Of a DNA stretch of 64,000 nt, positions 40,442 to 50,600 are shown in pieces (position 1 is the stretch's first letter; each line of letters opens with the position of its first letter). The notes under the pieces are model-generated. The model was given only the letters and a program-made list of their open reading frames with translations, was not told where the DNA came from and did not search any database. The translations under genes and the position numbers were made by a program. Origin of the DNA: a bacterium (lineage in GTDB: Bacteria; Zixibacteria; MSB-5A5; CAIYYT01); the NCBI GenBank assembly GCA_016708315.1, contig JADJGC010000006.1:83464-147463 (forward strand), written 5' to 3'.

Positions 40442-41287
40442 TTAGAACTTATAGGTGAAAATCAGTTTAGGGATTTGCTTGCCTTCATATTTCGCCAGAC
40501 GCGCCTTCACGGAAAACTCCGAGAAGCTGTCCTGCTGACGATTATAGCGCCGCGCCGACAATGCCGCATCAAATGCTGAGAACAAGTGATTGGCAAGCGA
40601 TACAATAGCGCCCAACTTCGCCTTGTCAAACTTGCTGTTCGCTTTGTCGCGATCGAGCAGATACGCCGCCCGGTACGCCGAACTGCTGTCTTGCGTCAAA
40701 TAGTCGGAGTCAACCCAGCCGTAGCGGAACTGCTCGTACTTGCCTATCATTTCGTAAAACTGCTGTGTCTTGGTGTCGGGAAGATGGTGCGTAAACGTCT
40801 TCGTCTCGTCACCTTCGCTGAACTCCATTGTGTCGCTCGTGATCCCGTAGGTCTCGATCAACCAGTTGTAATAGCGTTCCGGATCCCAATTGGCATCGGC
40901 AAATGCGTTGTTGTCATCTTCCTGCTTCTTTCCCTGGCCGTGCCAAACCATGTATCCGCCCCACGCCAGAGCTTCAATTCCCATGAAAATGAACGCCTTC
41001 GTTTTTGAACCGGCATACAATTGACCTGTGCCCGGTATCATCATCGAATACAAGAATCCCTTGCCCGGCGACTTGTAATTGACATCGAAAATGTCCGAGG
41101 TCATCGGAAAATCTTCGAAGCCGGATGCCGCAAGATTGAAGTCGGTCAGCTCCGTCAGGCGCTGATACTGCTCCAGCTCTGTCTTCGCCAGCGCCTTGCC
41201 GATCTCGCCAGTTGGTAATGACTGGTCGTCGGCAAATCCAATTGCTGCCGAAAGCAGTACCAACATTATGACCAGATACTTAATCAT
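40442..41287 (-). CDS. DUF5683-like membrane protein, paralogue A
   Basis: 281 residues from ATG 41287, chosen because GGAGG lies eight bases upstream; a TTG five codons earlier would overlap that site. Signal peptide (YLVIMLVLLSAAIGFA), the block GFLYSMMIPGTGQLYAGSKTKAFIF and SLANHLFSAFDAALSARRYNR, both shared with paralogue B two bases downstream: a tandem duplication with strong divergence. Terminal Phe (LIFTYKF) as in outer-membrane proteins. Function unknown. Confidence 0.75.
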   Translation of the reverse strand: MIKYLVIMLVLLSAAIGFADDQSLPTGEIGKALAKTELEQYQRLTELTDFNLAASGFEDFPMTSDIFDVNYKSPGKGFLYSMMIPGTGQLYAGSKTKAFIFMGIEALAWGGYMVWHGQGKKQEDDNNAFADANWDPERYYNWLIETYGITSDTMEFSEGDETKTFTHHLPDTKTQQFYEMIGKYEQFRYGWVDSDYLTQDSSSAYRAAYLLDRDKANSKFDKAKLGAIVSLANHLFSAFDAALSARRYNRQQDSFSEFSVKARLAKYEGKQIPKLIFTYKF

Positions 41288-41309
41288 GAATTTATCCTCC
41301 AAAGCAGAA

Positions 41310-44300
41310 TTATTTCAATATCGCTATCGAGCAATGCTTGCGATCGCCCGAATTAGTTTCCAATTGACAGAAATACACCCCGGCTGCCAGATTCGAAGTA
41401 TCTACCAGGTGTTCATTATCGGTGCCTGCGACGGCCGCCACGCTCGACTCAAGGACGAGATCGCCTGCCGTATTGTAAAATTTCAAACTAACCGTCCCCG
41501 ATTGACGCAGTGCAAATCTGATTGTCGTCTGATTCACTGCCGGATTCGGGTAATTGTACACATAACCAATCGCTTCATCCGAAACCTTGACTGCCGGAAC
41601 ACCACGTGTGTATGAACCGGTGTTGTTCGCGCTTCCATATTGCGTGTTCCAGTCGCGATCCTGCGCCCGCGCAATGCTGAACGCGCTGATTTCGCCCTCT
41701 CGTGATTGTGCAACTGCCAGCCCTGCATTTACAGAACGAGCGATCGCAATCGGCAGGTCGATATTGCCGCCGGCTGCGCGCGGGAAATTCTCAAGGCGAT
41801 GTCCTTTGATATCGAATCCACACAATTCGCCATTCGCCGTACCGACAAATATCTCCATCACGCCGTTGGCATCAACGTCGACCAGCGCTGGACTGCTGCG
41901 CAGCGGTCCCGCCGGATTTGCTCCATTGACGATGATCGGAAAATCTTCCACCGGCGTCCCGTTGTAGTTGTAGGCATAAATCAAATTGTCGCCGCAGAAG
42001 AGGATTTCCACGTGCCCGTCATTGTTGATATCTCCCAGCGAAATCTCCGAAAAAATCGGGCCGCCGACGTTTATCGTCAGCGGATTCGCGGAATAATTGA
42101 TCTTGAGTGATCCGTCGAGATACACTTCGCACGTTTCGTAGGTGCCATTGCGGTCAAAATCACCTGCCGCAGCGCCGCGAATACTGGTTGCATTCACATT
42201 GCCACGCATACCGCCTTCGGGCGATGTCAGCTCAAACTGATGCAGCGAGTCGGTAAAAACTCGATACGGCCATGTCGCCGCCTCATTGACAATGATTGTG
42301 CCGCTCTTATCGAGCACCAGCTTGCGATTCGTCATCGTGTAAATCAGAATCTCCTTACCGCTGACCGCCGCATCGTAGTCAAGAATGATCGGCGCTATCG
42401 CAATCGGTTCGTCGATGAAAACTTCAAATCGCTTTACCGCCTCACCCACCTGGCTCAACGCCCGCGAATTAAATGCCGCTATCGTAAATCTATTCGTTCC
42501 ACCGACGATCTCCGGGAATCCGTCGCCGTCAAGATCACCAATTGCCAGCGGCATGGTGAATTCACGATCGGGAGCTACTCTCCCGAGTACCGCCAATGTG
42601 TCCTTTACCGCACCCTCACCATACAGGGCCGGTCGCTCAGCGATTACTTCGGTTCCCGGTATTGGTTGGAAATACGATGTGCCGTCAAAGCGATATGCCA
42701 GCACATAGTTGTCGACTGCGGTAATAATTTCCTCTGTCCCATCGGAATTCAGGTCATACACACGCAGTGGCGAAGCGCCTTTGCCGACAAAATTCGGCCA
42801 ATTCGTACCCTCTCCATCGGTGCGTATTCTACACGTCATCGTCAGCAACGCTGCCGAGATATTGTCGATTGTAATCCCGCTGTAAGCGCCGGTATTCGCC
42901 GCTGAATTCGGGTTCGTAAACGGTCCAAAGTTGTTGTTTCCATTGATATCGAACAGATCGCGCTGACGGCCATAACCGGCAAAGTACTCGCGAATCAATT
43001 CAATACTGCCATCCGCTTCCATCACCGCAAGGAACGGATGGCGGTTGTCCCAGCGTCGCGGAAGCGACGGAAAATTGAACCACTGCAGATCATTGTCATC
43101 AAAGTTGTTGAATCCATCGCCGTCATAATCAAGCCGTGCCGCTAACTCGTCGACATGCCAAATCAACATTCCCGATCCCGGCGTCAAGAAGTCATATTCG
43201 CGATTGTTGGCGGCACTTCCCGGTGACCGCGGATGCATTATCACATCGGTAGCTTCATCTGCTTGCAAATTTGTCACACCGTCGCCGTCAATATCGGTGC
43301 GGCGATTCTCAATCAAGAAATACTCGTCGGCATTGATCGGCACGAGAACTACCTGATTTTCACTCGTGCTCATCTCAGCCGCCGCTACCCGTACATTTGT
43401 GCCGGACGTAACAGTGACCACATCAACGAATCCGAGATATGCCCGCGACCAGGCATCTGGAAAGATCGGCATCACTCCCTGCACCAGCACCGGTACATCT
43501 TCGCCAAGATCGATGTTCACTCCAAAACCGTTGTTATCCATCAACGAGAAATCACCGACAGCAGTATTGAACGTCCGCGAATCGTACAGGTCAACCAATC
43601 CCAATTGATGTCCAAACTCATGCGCCATCACGGCATTCAACGCCGTCACTCTGCCGTCCTGCGACACCGTCTCCGGCATCACCATTCCATCCAGAATCAT
43701 CAGGCTGTCGTTTTGCACGAAGATTGGCCCACCCAGCTTCAGATAGCCTGTAAACAAATCGCCAGGAGTGGCATCACCAAAATTCGGGAGGTTGTTCTGC
43801 TGGTCCGAACCGGGATGAAACACTACGAACGCGTCATAATTCGGCTCGCCGGTAATCGGATTCACGAATTGTAGTTCCGGATCTGTATCCGCCGCTTCCC
43901 AGGCATCCTGATAGAATTCCCCTAGACCAAACTCCGGCTGCTGCAAACCGTAATATGCCATCGTTTGATCCAGTTGGTACACTCCTGTCGGATCGCTCGG
44001 ATACACGTCAAAAACTAACGTCACTCTTCCATTCGAGACTGTCTCGTAATAGGTGTTCAGCGCCTGCAAATGCGCCTGGAAATATTCGTTGTTGTGTGGA
44101 GTCGGGTCAATCGAATGACCTTCTGCCTGCCGGAACTGCTCCTTTGTTCGCAAATCGAAATTCCCGTCACCCGTCGTCTGCGGATCATCCGGCACTTCTT
44201 TCACGAATTGCGCTTTGATCGCCAGAATCCGAATTACTCTCGGCTCGTTAATCGATAGCGCCTGCTTCGGCAGCGAGAACTTTGACTCTCGCTCCAGACC

Positions 44301-44453
44301 CAGTAGATTGCGCTCCGATACACCCTGGTCAATGCACCCGCGAGTCGGTGTATCCACGACTTGCTTGCTGCGAATAGTTAGATTCTTGGCGACAGCGCTT
44401 AGTGTCAACACCGTCACCAAAATCAAACTTATTACAATCTCCCGCTTACGCAT
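41310..44453 (-). CDS. Secreted M6-family metalloprotease with FG-GAP repeats and type IX sorting domain
   Basis: 1047 residues. Signal peptide (VISLILVTVLTLSAVA). Zinc-binding motif HEFGHQLGLVDLYD with H278, E279, H282 and a Met-turn-like GDFSLMDNNG, as in immune-inhibitor-A/M6 proteases. From about residue 540 it carries FG-GAP/VCBS-like propeller repeats (GTEEIITAVDNYVLAYRF; GDLDGDGFPEIVGG; LGDINNDGHVEILFC; VDVDANGVMEIFVG). The last 80 residues are a type A sorting domain (NYPNPAVNQTTIRFAL ... VDTSNLAAGVYFCQL). It is therefore a predicted substrate of the porU/porV system encoded immediately upstream. Confidence 0.92.
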   Translation of the reverse strand: MRKREIVISLILVTVLTLSAVAKNLTIRSKQVVDTPTRGCIDQGVSERNLLGLERESKFSLPKQALSINEPRVIRILAIKAQFVKEVPDDPQTTGDGNFDLRTKEQFRQAEGHSIDPTPHNNEYFQAHLQALNTYYETVSNGRVTLVFDVYPSDPTGVYQLDQTMAYYGLQQPEFGLGEFYQDAWEAADTDPELQFVNPITGEPNYDAFVVFHPGSDQQNNLPNFGDATPGDLFTGYLKLGGPIFVQNDSLMILDGMVMPETVSQDGRVTALNAVMAHEFGHQLGLVDLYDSRTFNTAVGDFSLMDNNGFGVNIDLGEDVPVLVQGVMPIFPDAWSRAYLGFVDVVTVTSGTNVRVAAAEMSTSENQVVLVPINADEYFLIENRRTDIDGDGVTNLQADEATDVIMHPRSPGSAANNREYDFLTPGSGMLIWHVDELAARLDYDGDGFNNFDDNDLQWFNFPSLPRRWDNRHPFLAVMEADGSIELIREYFAGYGRQRDLFDINGNNNFGPFTNPNSAANTGAYSGITIDNISAALLTMTCRIRTDGEGTNWPNFVGKGASPLRVYDLNSDGTEEIITAVDNYVLAYRFDGTSYFQPIPGTEVIAERPALYGEGAVKDTLAVLGRVAPDREFTMPLAIGDLDGDGFPEIVGGTNRFTIAAFNSRALSQVGEAVKRFEVFIDEPIAIAPIILDYDAAVSGKEILIYTMTNRKLVLDKSGTIIVNEAATWPYRVFTDSLHQFELTSPEGGMRGNVNATSIRGAAAGDFDRNGTYETCEVYLDGSLKINYSANPLTINVGGPIFSEISLGDINNDGHVEILFCGDNLIYAYNYNGTPVEDFPIIVNGANPAGPLRSSPALVDVDANGVMEIFVGTANGELCGFDIKGHRLENFPRAAGGNIDLPIAIARSVNAGLAVAQSREGEISAFSIARAQDRDWNTQYGSANNTGSYTRGVPAVKVSDEAIGYVYNYPNPAVNQTTIRFALRQSGTVSLKFYNTAGDLVLESSVAAVAGTDNEHLVDTSNLAAGVYFCQLETNSGDRKHCSIAILK

Positions 44454-44462
44454 CTTGGCTTC

Positions 44463-47400
44463 CTACAGCTTCACCGTTAGCGACGTTCTCAGAGTATTGG
44501 CAAGCGGCAGATTGTCCGATGACGGGATGTAGGCAAAGTCCAAACGATACCGTCCCTTGTATTGCAGACCCACACCAAGTGTCGGTGTCTTGATCTGGCC
44601 TTCCTTGTCATAGATATAGCCCGCGCGCAGCGCCAATAACGAGCCGTACCAGTATTCAATACCGACATTCTCAACCGCTTCTTGCAGCTCGGTCGAGAAA
44701 TCGTCGTTGACCGTCGCCAACAGCTTGTTGATTTCGCCCACTACCGTCAGACGATTGTAGGGCGAATCCAGAAGCTTATAAGAAAAGCCCAACGCCAGGT
44801 TGCGTGGCAAAGCATCCGACTGCGCCGCGTCGATGTAACTCATGTCTGGACCGAGATTGGTTATCACCGCACCAAGTCTGAGTCTCTTAGTGGCCGAGTA
44901 GAGCAGACCGCCTTCGACTGCCATTGAAGTTCCCGAACCTTGTCCCACTTCGGCGCCCGCTCCAACTACTGACAGTTTTGAGTAGATGATCTTCGCCGAA
45001 AGTCCAACTGCCAGTTTCTTCGACGCCCGCGTTCCGTACGACAGCGTTACCGCTACGTCAAACGGGTTGATTTCGCCGGTTACATCTGAAGAGTTCTCTC
45101 CCGTAGTCGGAATCGTTCCATACGACAAAAACGTCACGTTTCCACCGATGGTACCGAGACCTCCGAACGGCTGTGTATAGCTCAGGAATTCGTAGTACAA
45201 GTCTTCCGCTAGATCCGGAAGCCAGTTGGCGTGGGTAAATGCCAGTTCATTTTTGCCCTGCGCGAATACGACAATTCGATCCGCCGTAGCAAACCACATT
45301 TCGCCGGCATGTCCGACGATATCGCGCGTATTGGCTTGATGCAGCCCTTCATGATAGTAACGCTCCCACGAACCGCCACCGTATGAAAACGTACCATAAA
45401 TTGATCCGACATACAGTCTGCCGCCATGGAACTGCAGCGAGTTGATCGTACTGCCCGCTGGATTGGCATAAACCCAAACCACGCGCCCGATCTGCAAATT
45501 GCCCTGCTGAATCGTGTTCTTTTGCTTGAGGATACTCACGAAGCTGTTGACCTTGTCCGGCTCCGTCGTCTTCAGATATTCCTGTGCCAATTCTTCGATA
45601 GACATCGTGCGTTCGACCTTGATAGCTTTGTAGCCGTAACTGGTCCACGAGCGGCCATCGTACTTCTTGATTCCCAATTCAGTACCGACCCAGAGATTGT
45701 TGTCATTGTCCATCTCCAGCGCCGTGATCTTGCCCTCAAACACCGGCTTGTGCGAAAGCGTCACAGTCTGACCGGCTTTGGAATCGCTATTGAATTCCGG
45801 ATTGGTTCCCCCGAACTTCATGATTACCTGATCGATGCGCGTCTGATCAATTGATCCGTAGAACCTATGCAAGATCGACTCTACCGAATCACCCACGGAA
45901 GTTGTCATCTTGTGCAGATTCGTCCACTTGGTACCATCAAACGAAAACAAGTCGTCTTCGGTCGCCGCCCAGGCTAATCTGTCATTCTTCACATAGATGT
46001 GCTTAATCGGTCCAGCTGTAATTCCCAGATCCTGCCCAAAACTCGTCCACTTTCCATCTTTCAGGATATGGACACCATTCTCCGTTCCGACATAAATCAA
46101 ACCGCGCTTCACCGGGCGAATCGACCACACGGCCGAAGAATCAGCCGGGATGTTATACTTCTCCCAGCTCCGGCCATTGTAGCGATAAAGTCCGCTCGCC
46201 GTACCGGCATAAAGAGTCTTGTGATCCACACCGATGTCATTTATCTGACCGTCAAACACCGCAGCAAACGGGAATCGCAATTCGTCCGGCAACCGATCGC
46301 GAAATGCCTTCTCCAGCGAAAACATTAAACGGTCGCCTTCCGATTCAGTGATTTTGTTATCTTGCATCGCCTTTCCATAGTCCGAGATGAACATGTTCAT
46401 CCGGACATTGTCGAGCCGGCAACCCATCCACGCCTCTTCAAGACGCGCCAGGTTCTTCACAAATTCACTCCGCCCTTCAAATTCTTCCGGCAACGCCGCT
46501 TCTACTTCAGCCTTGATCTCGGCAATGCGCTCGCGCGGTATCGTATTATTAGCGCGCGCCACCATGTCGAGACGCGGATTAATGATTTCTTCCTTTGCCG
46601 TTCCTAATGCACGCGAAATGATATCCTTCAGATTGTCGCCGCGTCGCGGTTGAATTGCGTCGCTATTGAGCCAATTCGTACCGTCGTAGCGCATCAGCCC
46701 GAAATTCGACAACGCCCATATATCGTAGTGGGTGTAGTTGTCGCTGGGAACGCCGTTTTCCATCACAGCGATCTTCTCGATGCGCTGTTCCCACGGAACT
46801 TCCCAGCCGCGCCATACCGTCAACAGAATCGGATACGTCACCTTGACAACTTCCGGACGCGTCGTTGTCTCGCAGGCGTTTGCCTCGCTCTCAATGCGAT
46901 TGCGCTCATCCGTCGTCAGCTGACCATCTATCGTGACTTCTTCCACGCTGTTCTTAAATGCACTAAATGCTTCCCCATTGATTCGCAGATCCTGCCAGTT
47001 GGCGAGCAACTTCTCCGTCATTGCATTGATTTGGTCGGCGCCTTCTTTGCCCGCCAACTTCATCAGCTTGACCCGCAAGCTGTTGATCTCATCGAACGAG
47101 ATTCCAGTATTCACTTGGCTGATCTGACGAACTGCTTCCTTGAATTTGTCCTTGTCGGCAGCAATTAGACGACGCGACAAACTCGCCAGTACCGTCTTTG
47201 AAGTATCAATCTTGATCTCTTCCCATTCCAGCCACTGTTCGTTCTCGAAGCGGCTGATCGTGTTTCCTTTGATCTGCCACGATTGAATGCGCTCGAAAAA
47301 CGTCTCGGAGAGCTTGCGATCAAACGCACTTGCAGCCAGCTCCTTGAGCCGGTTGTCGTCGGCAACCTGTATCTCGTACCACGCATGTGCCAGCGGATAC

Positions 47401-47603
47401 TCGCCCAATCCTGCCGGATTCCAGTGTGTCGCTGAAGCGTCATCCGCCACTGCCACAAACGCTTCTCCCATACCGGCGCTGCGTGCACCCGGGGCAATGC
47501 GCAGGAACAACACCGCCGCATCGCTCACCTGCGCTTGCGCTTGGACTGCACCGAGAAGTAGCATTAGGCCGAGCAAGAATATGAAAACCAATTTGCGTTT
47601 CAT
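44463..47603 (-). CDS. porV: PorV-family outer-membrane protein with a large internal insertion
   Basis: 1046 residues from ATG 47603 (AAGGAGA five bases upstream; the longer frame lacks this). Normal PorV is about 390. Residues 1-75 are PorV-like: signal peptide, FLRIAPGARSAGMGEAFVAVADDASATHWNPAGLGEYPL. Residues 790-1046 are again PorV-like (HANWLPDLAEDLYYEFLSY, GGNVTFLSYGTIPTTGE, NPFDVAVTLSYG, LALGFSYKLLD, YWYGSLLALRAGY, LDFAYIPSSDN). Between them lie about 710 residues with two helical repeats (DGQLTTDERNRI, DNKITESEGDRL), several propeller-like blades (FGLMRYDGTNW, LYRYNGRSWEKY, VHILKDGKWTSFG, GIKKYDGRSWTSYG) and two LysM-like stretches. PorV normally shuttles sorting-domain substrates to PorU for attachment at the surface. 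The insert would face outside or periplasm; its role is unknown. Confidence 0.85.
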   Translation of the reverse strand: MKRKLVFIFLLGLMLLLGAVQAQAQVSDAAVLFLRIAPGARSAGMGEAFVAVADDASATHWNPAGLGEYPLAHAWYEIQVADDNRLKELAASAFDRKLSETFFERIQSWQIKGNTISRFENEQWLEWEEIKIDTSKTVLASLSRRLIAADKDKFKEAVRQISQVNTGISFDEINSLRVKLMKLAGKEGADQINAMTEKLLANWQDLRINGEAFSAFKNSVEEVTIDGQLTTDERNRIESEANACETTTRPEVVKVTYPILLTVWRGWEVPWEQRIEKIAVMENGVPSDNYTHYDIWALSNFGLMRYDGTNWLNSDAIQPRRGDNLKDIISRALGTAKEEIINPRLDMVARANNTIPRERIAEIKAEVEAALPEEFEGRSEFVKNLARLEEAWMGCRLDNVRMNMFISDYGKAMQDNKITESEGDRLMFSLEKAFRDRLPDELRFPFAAVFDGQINDIGVDHKTLYAGTASGLYRYNGRSWEKYNIPADSSAVWSIRPVKRGLIYVGTENGVHILKDGKWTSFGQDLGITAGPIKHIYVKNDRLAWAATEDDLFSFDGTKWTNLHKMTTSVGDSVESILHRFYGSIDQTRIDQVIMKFGGTNPEFNSDSKAGQTVTLSHKPVFEGKITALEMDNDNNLWVGTELGIKKYDGRSWTSYGYKAIKVERTMSIEELAQEYLKTTEPDKVNSFVSILKQKNTIQQGNLQIGRVVWVYANPAGSTINSLQFHGGRLYVGSIYGTFSYGGGSWERYYHEGLHQANTRDIVGHAGEMWFATADRIVVFAQGKNELAFTHANWLPDLAEDLYYEFLSYTQPFGGLGTIGGNVTFLSYGTIPTTGENSSDVTGEINPFDVAVTLSYGTRASKKLAVGLSAKIIYSKLSVVGAGAEVGQGSGTSMAVEGGLLYSATKRLRLGAVITNLGPDMSYIDAAQSDALPRNLALGFSYKLLDSPYNRLTVVGEINKLLATVNDDFSTELQEAVENVGIEYWYGSLLALRAGYIYDKEGQIKTPTLGVGLQYKGRYRLDFAYIPSSDNLPLANTLRTSLTVKL

Positions 47604-47638
47604 CAATCTCTCCTTAATGTATGAAAACAACATTTCTT

Positions 47639-50600
47639 CTATTTTAGAACAACCAGCTTGCCTGAGGCAGTGGCCTTTTTATTATCGACAGATTCCCCGC
47701 CGCCGTTCGTCGGACGAGCGGACATTTGGATCAGATAAACCCCGTTGGCGATCCGGTCGCCGTCGGTATCAAGACCATTCCAGCTGATGCCCTGGTGATA
47801 GCCCCTCGTCCCCGGGAGATTGCCCGACGACCAAATTTCCAGCCCTGAAAGTGTAAACAGTTTCAGAGTGACATCATCGGCATCCGCAGACAGCGAATAG
47901 CTGAATTCGCAGCCTTGTTGCACCGGATTCGGATAGCAAAGCAAATCCCGAATTTCCAATCCAGCTGAGGACGAAACATTCACTGAAACCAGCTTTTGGC
48001 TCGAATTATTCGCCGAATCCCACGCCTTTACCCGTAAGCTGTGTTCGCCCGCACTCAGGTTCGGCAGTTTCATTTTGGCACTGCCGCGTTGGTAACTATC
48101 CGCGACATATGTGAAGCTGTCGGTCAATTCATAGCTGAATTCCCGATTATCATCAAATTGCACTTCAATTCCGTGTCCGATTTCGCCGCTCAGATTTATC
48201 CCCAACGAATCGAACAATTCGATCGTCAGCTCGCTCCCCGGCGTCACGGTCGCGCCCTCATTCAGGGTCGCCGATCCTGCAAGGATCAGCGTTATCTCCG
48301 GACCGACACTATCAACGACATCCTTGTTGATGCTTCCGATTGCTATCGGGAAAATCGCCCCTGCCGCTCCCGTGCCTGATCCGGCTGCATAGCCGCTGAT
48401 TCGCGCATCTCTTCCGCCGTAGGTGATATCCTTGGGCACGACAAACTTCAAACTGAAATCGCCGTCTGTCACCGCGATACTTCCACGGTAAATCTCCGGG
48501 CCATACTCCGTGTAATTCACCGTGAACGCGCTGCTGCCGAATGGAATCGAAACACTGCGCTCGCGAGAATTGTCGAAAACACTCACCGTCGCCGTGCCGT
48601 CAAAGCTATCTTGCTTAATGCCATCCTTGTTTACTATCTGTCCGGCCAGTTCGGTTACCGTCAAAGCCACCAGCGAATCCGGTTCAAATGTCACATACTG
48701 AATCTCATTCGGTGCAATCGCCAGCCTCGTCAACGGGTCGCCAATGTAAATATACTTTCTGTCATTGTCGCCGACTCCGAATCCGCCTTGACGAAGAAGC
48801 TTCGTCACGAACACCGCCTCGGCAATCGTGTAATTCTTGTCACCCAACAGCTGTGTCATCCCGGCTTTATTGAACTCAAAATTCGGACGCGAATAAACCA
48901 ACCTCGTTGCCGAAATCGTCCCCACCGCTCCGCCATTGGCGTAACGCAGCAGGTCTTCTGCCATTCCTTCACTTCGTGGATCATCAAAGAACCCGATCGA
49001 GCAAGAGGCGTTGAATATCAATGGCTGGCGAGCTGTATTGTTCAGCCTCGGAATATCCTGCGTACGTCGGAAAATTCTCTCATCCGCCCACAGATTCTGA
49101 TTTCCATGTCCGGTGTAGTTCACAATCAACCGCCCGTCATTGATCGCGCGAATGATATCCTCGCGCATCAGCGGCTTCTCTGCAGCTGCACCGAACGGAT
49201 AGGCAATTCCATAAATCTTATCGAGCACGAAAGTCGGCGAGATAATCGTAGTCGCCAGCACCTCAGTGTCCTGCGTGTGAAAAATCTCTGGCAAGCTCGA
49301 CTGCGGATGATTCTCATCATCGGCAATCAATGTGATCATATTGCGCCAACTGCCGGCATCGGCGCCCTCGTCATAGCTTTTCATCTTGTCGAACACCGTC
49401 TGGAATTCCGCCGTCGACTTGACCGGCCAGCGTGCGATCACCATATCGACGCCTCGGTCTTCCGGATACGAGTTGTCGGAATCGAGATCGAATAGCGAAT
49501 CAAGGAAAACAAAATTCTCATCCGATACGGTCTCGTCAGCATCTACAACAAATGGCGGAACATAATTCACACCGCCGGTGCCGAGATTATTGCGGAAATC
49601 ATAAACTCCGTCTCCAACCAGCAGGCAGTATGACGGCTTTGCACCGCTCCAGTTGTAGTAAGCGTGTCTCAAGAAATCGCGGATCGCGATCGGGTCGAGT
49701 CTGCCGCCGGAAAACTGCGCATAAACATCCGAAATTCTCACTGTACGTACTCGGAGATTATCATGCGCCTGGCGATAGGCTGCGTACACTTGTGCCGATG
49801 CATAGAAGTTGTCGTGTGTTATCACAATCAAGTCCGCTCCATTGCCTGCCGACTTGATATCGTCAATCTGCGTGCTTACAATCGAGAGCGGCGTCTTCAA
49901 AGCAGAAGTATTCGCGACAAAGTACGGAGCAACTTCTCCATTCGGAATATTCTCTGAGAATACCAGCTGATTAGCAGAGCTGTTCGCCGTTATCAAGACT
50001 TGATTATGCAAATCCCCAATTCCAATCAAATAGGGCGTCGCAAATTGACCATTCATCTTGAAAGCACGTAGACTGCCGTTGCCCGCGCCGGTGAACATCA
50101 ACTCACCGCTCGCCGGAAGTGTCAACGTCCTTTGCAGCTCGACAAAGACATCATCGGTATAGCCATCGTTGAGTTGGTAATCCAACGCTATCTGGTTCAA
50201 ACCGGTCGTAAATCTATCCGAAGTATACGAATGCACATTGCTGCCGCTCGATTCGCGCGTCAGTTCGAAATTATTCAAGCGAAGCGTAAACGACTGACGC
50301 GTCGTTTTGATCCACAAACGATTTACCGATTGTGCCACCGGCTGTGGGAGCGTGACGAACATCGTCAGATCGCCCGCCAATCCCCAGTACCAGTTGTAGT
50401 AATCAAAGATATCGCCGCCAGACGAGCTTAACTGCGCTTCTTCTTCAAAATGCAGGTAGTCTGTAAATTGCGACACAGTGTCGACAGCATTCGGTAACGT
50501 ACCGTCAACAACCGCCATCCGCTTGACCGGTGTGGTAAACGTTCCGCCGAACGTCATGTAATACACGTTGCGGTCGCTATAAGGGTGACGAACAAATCCC

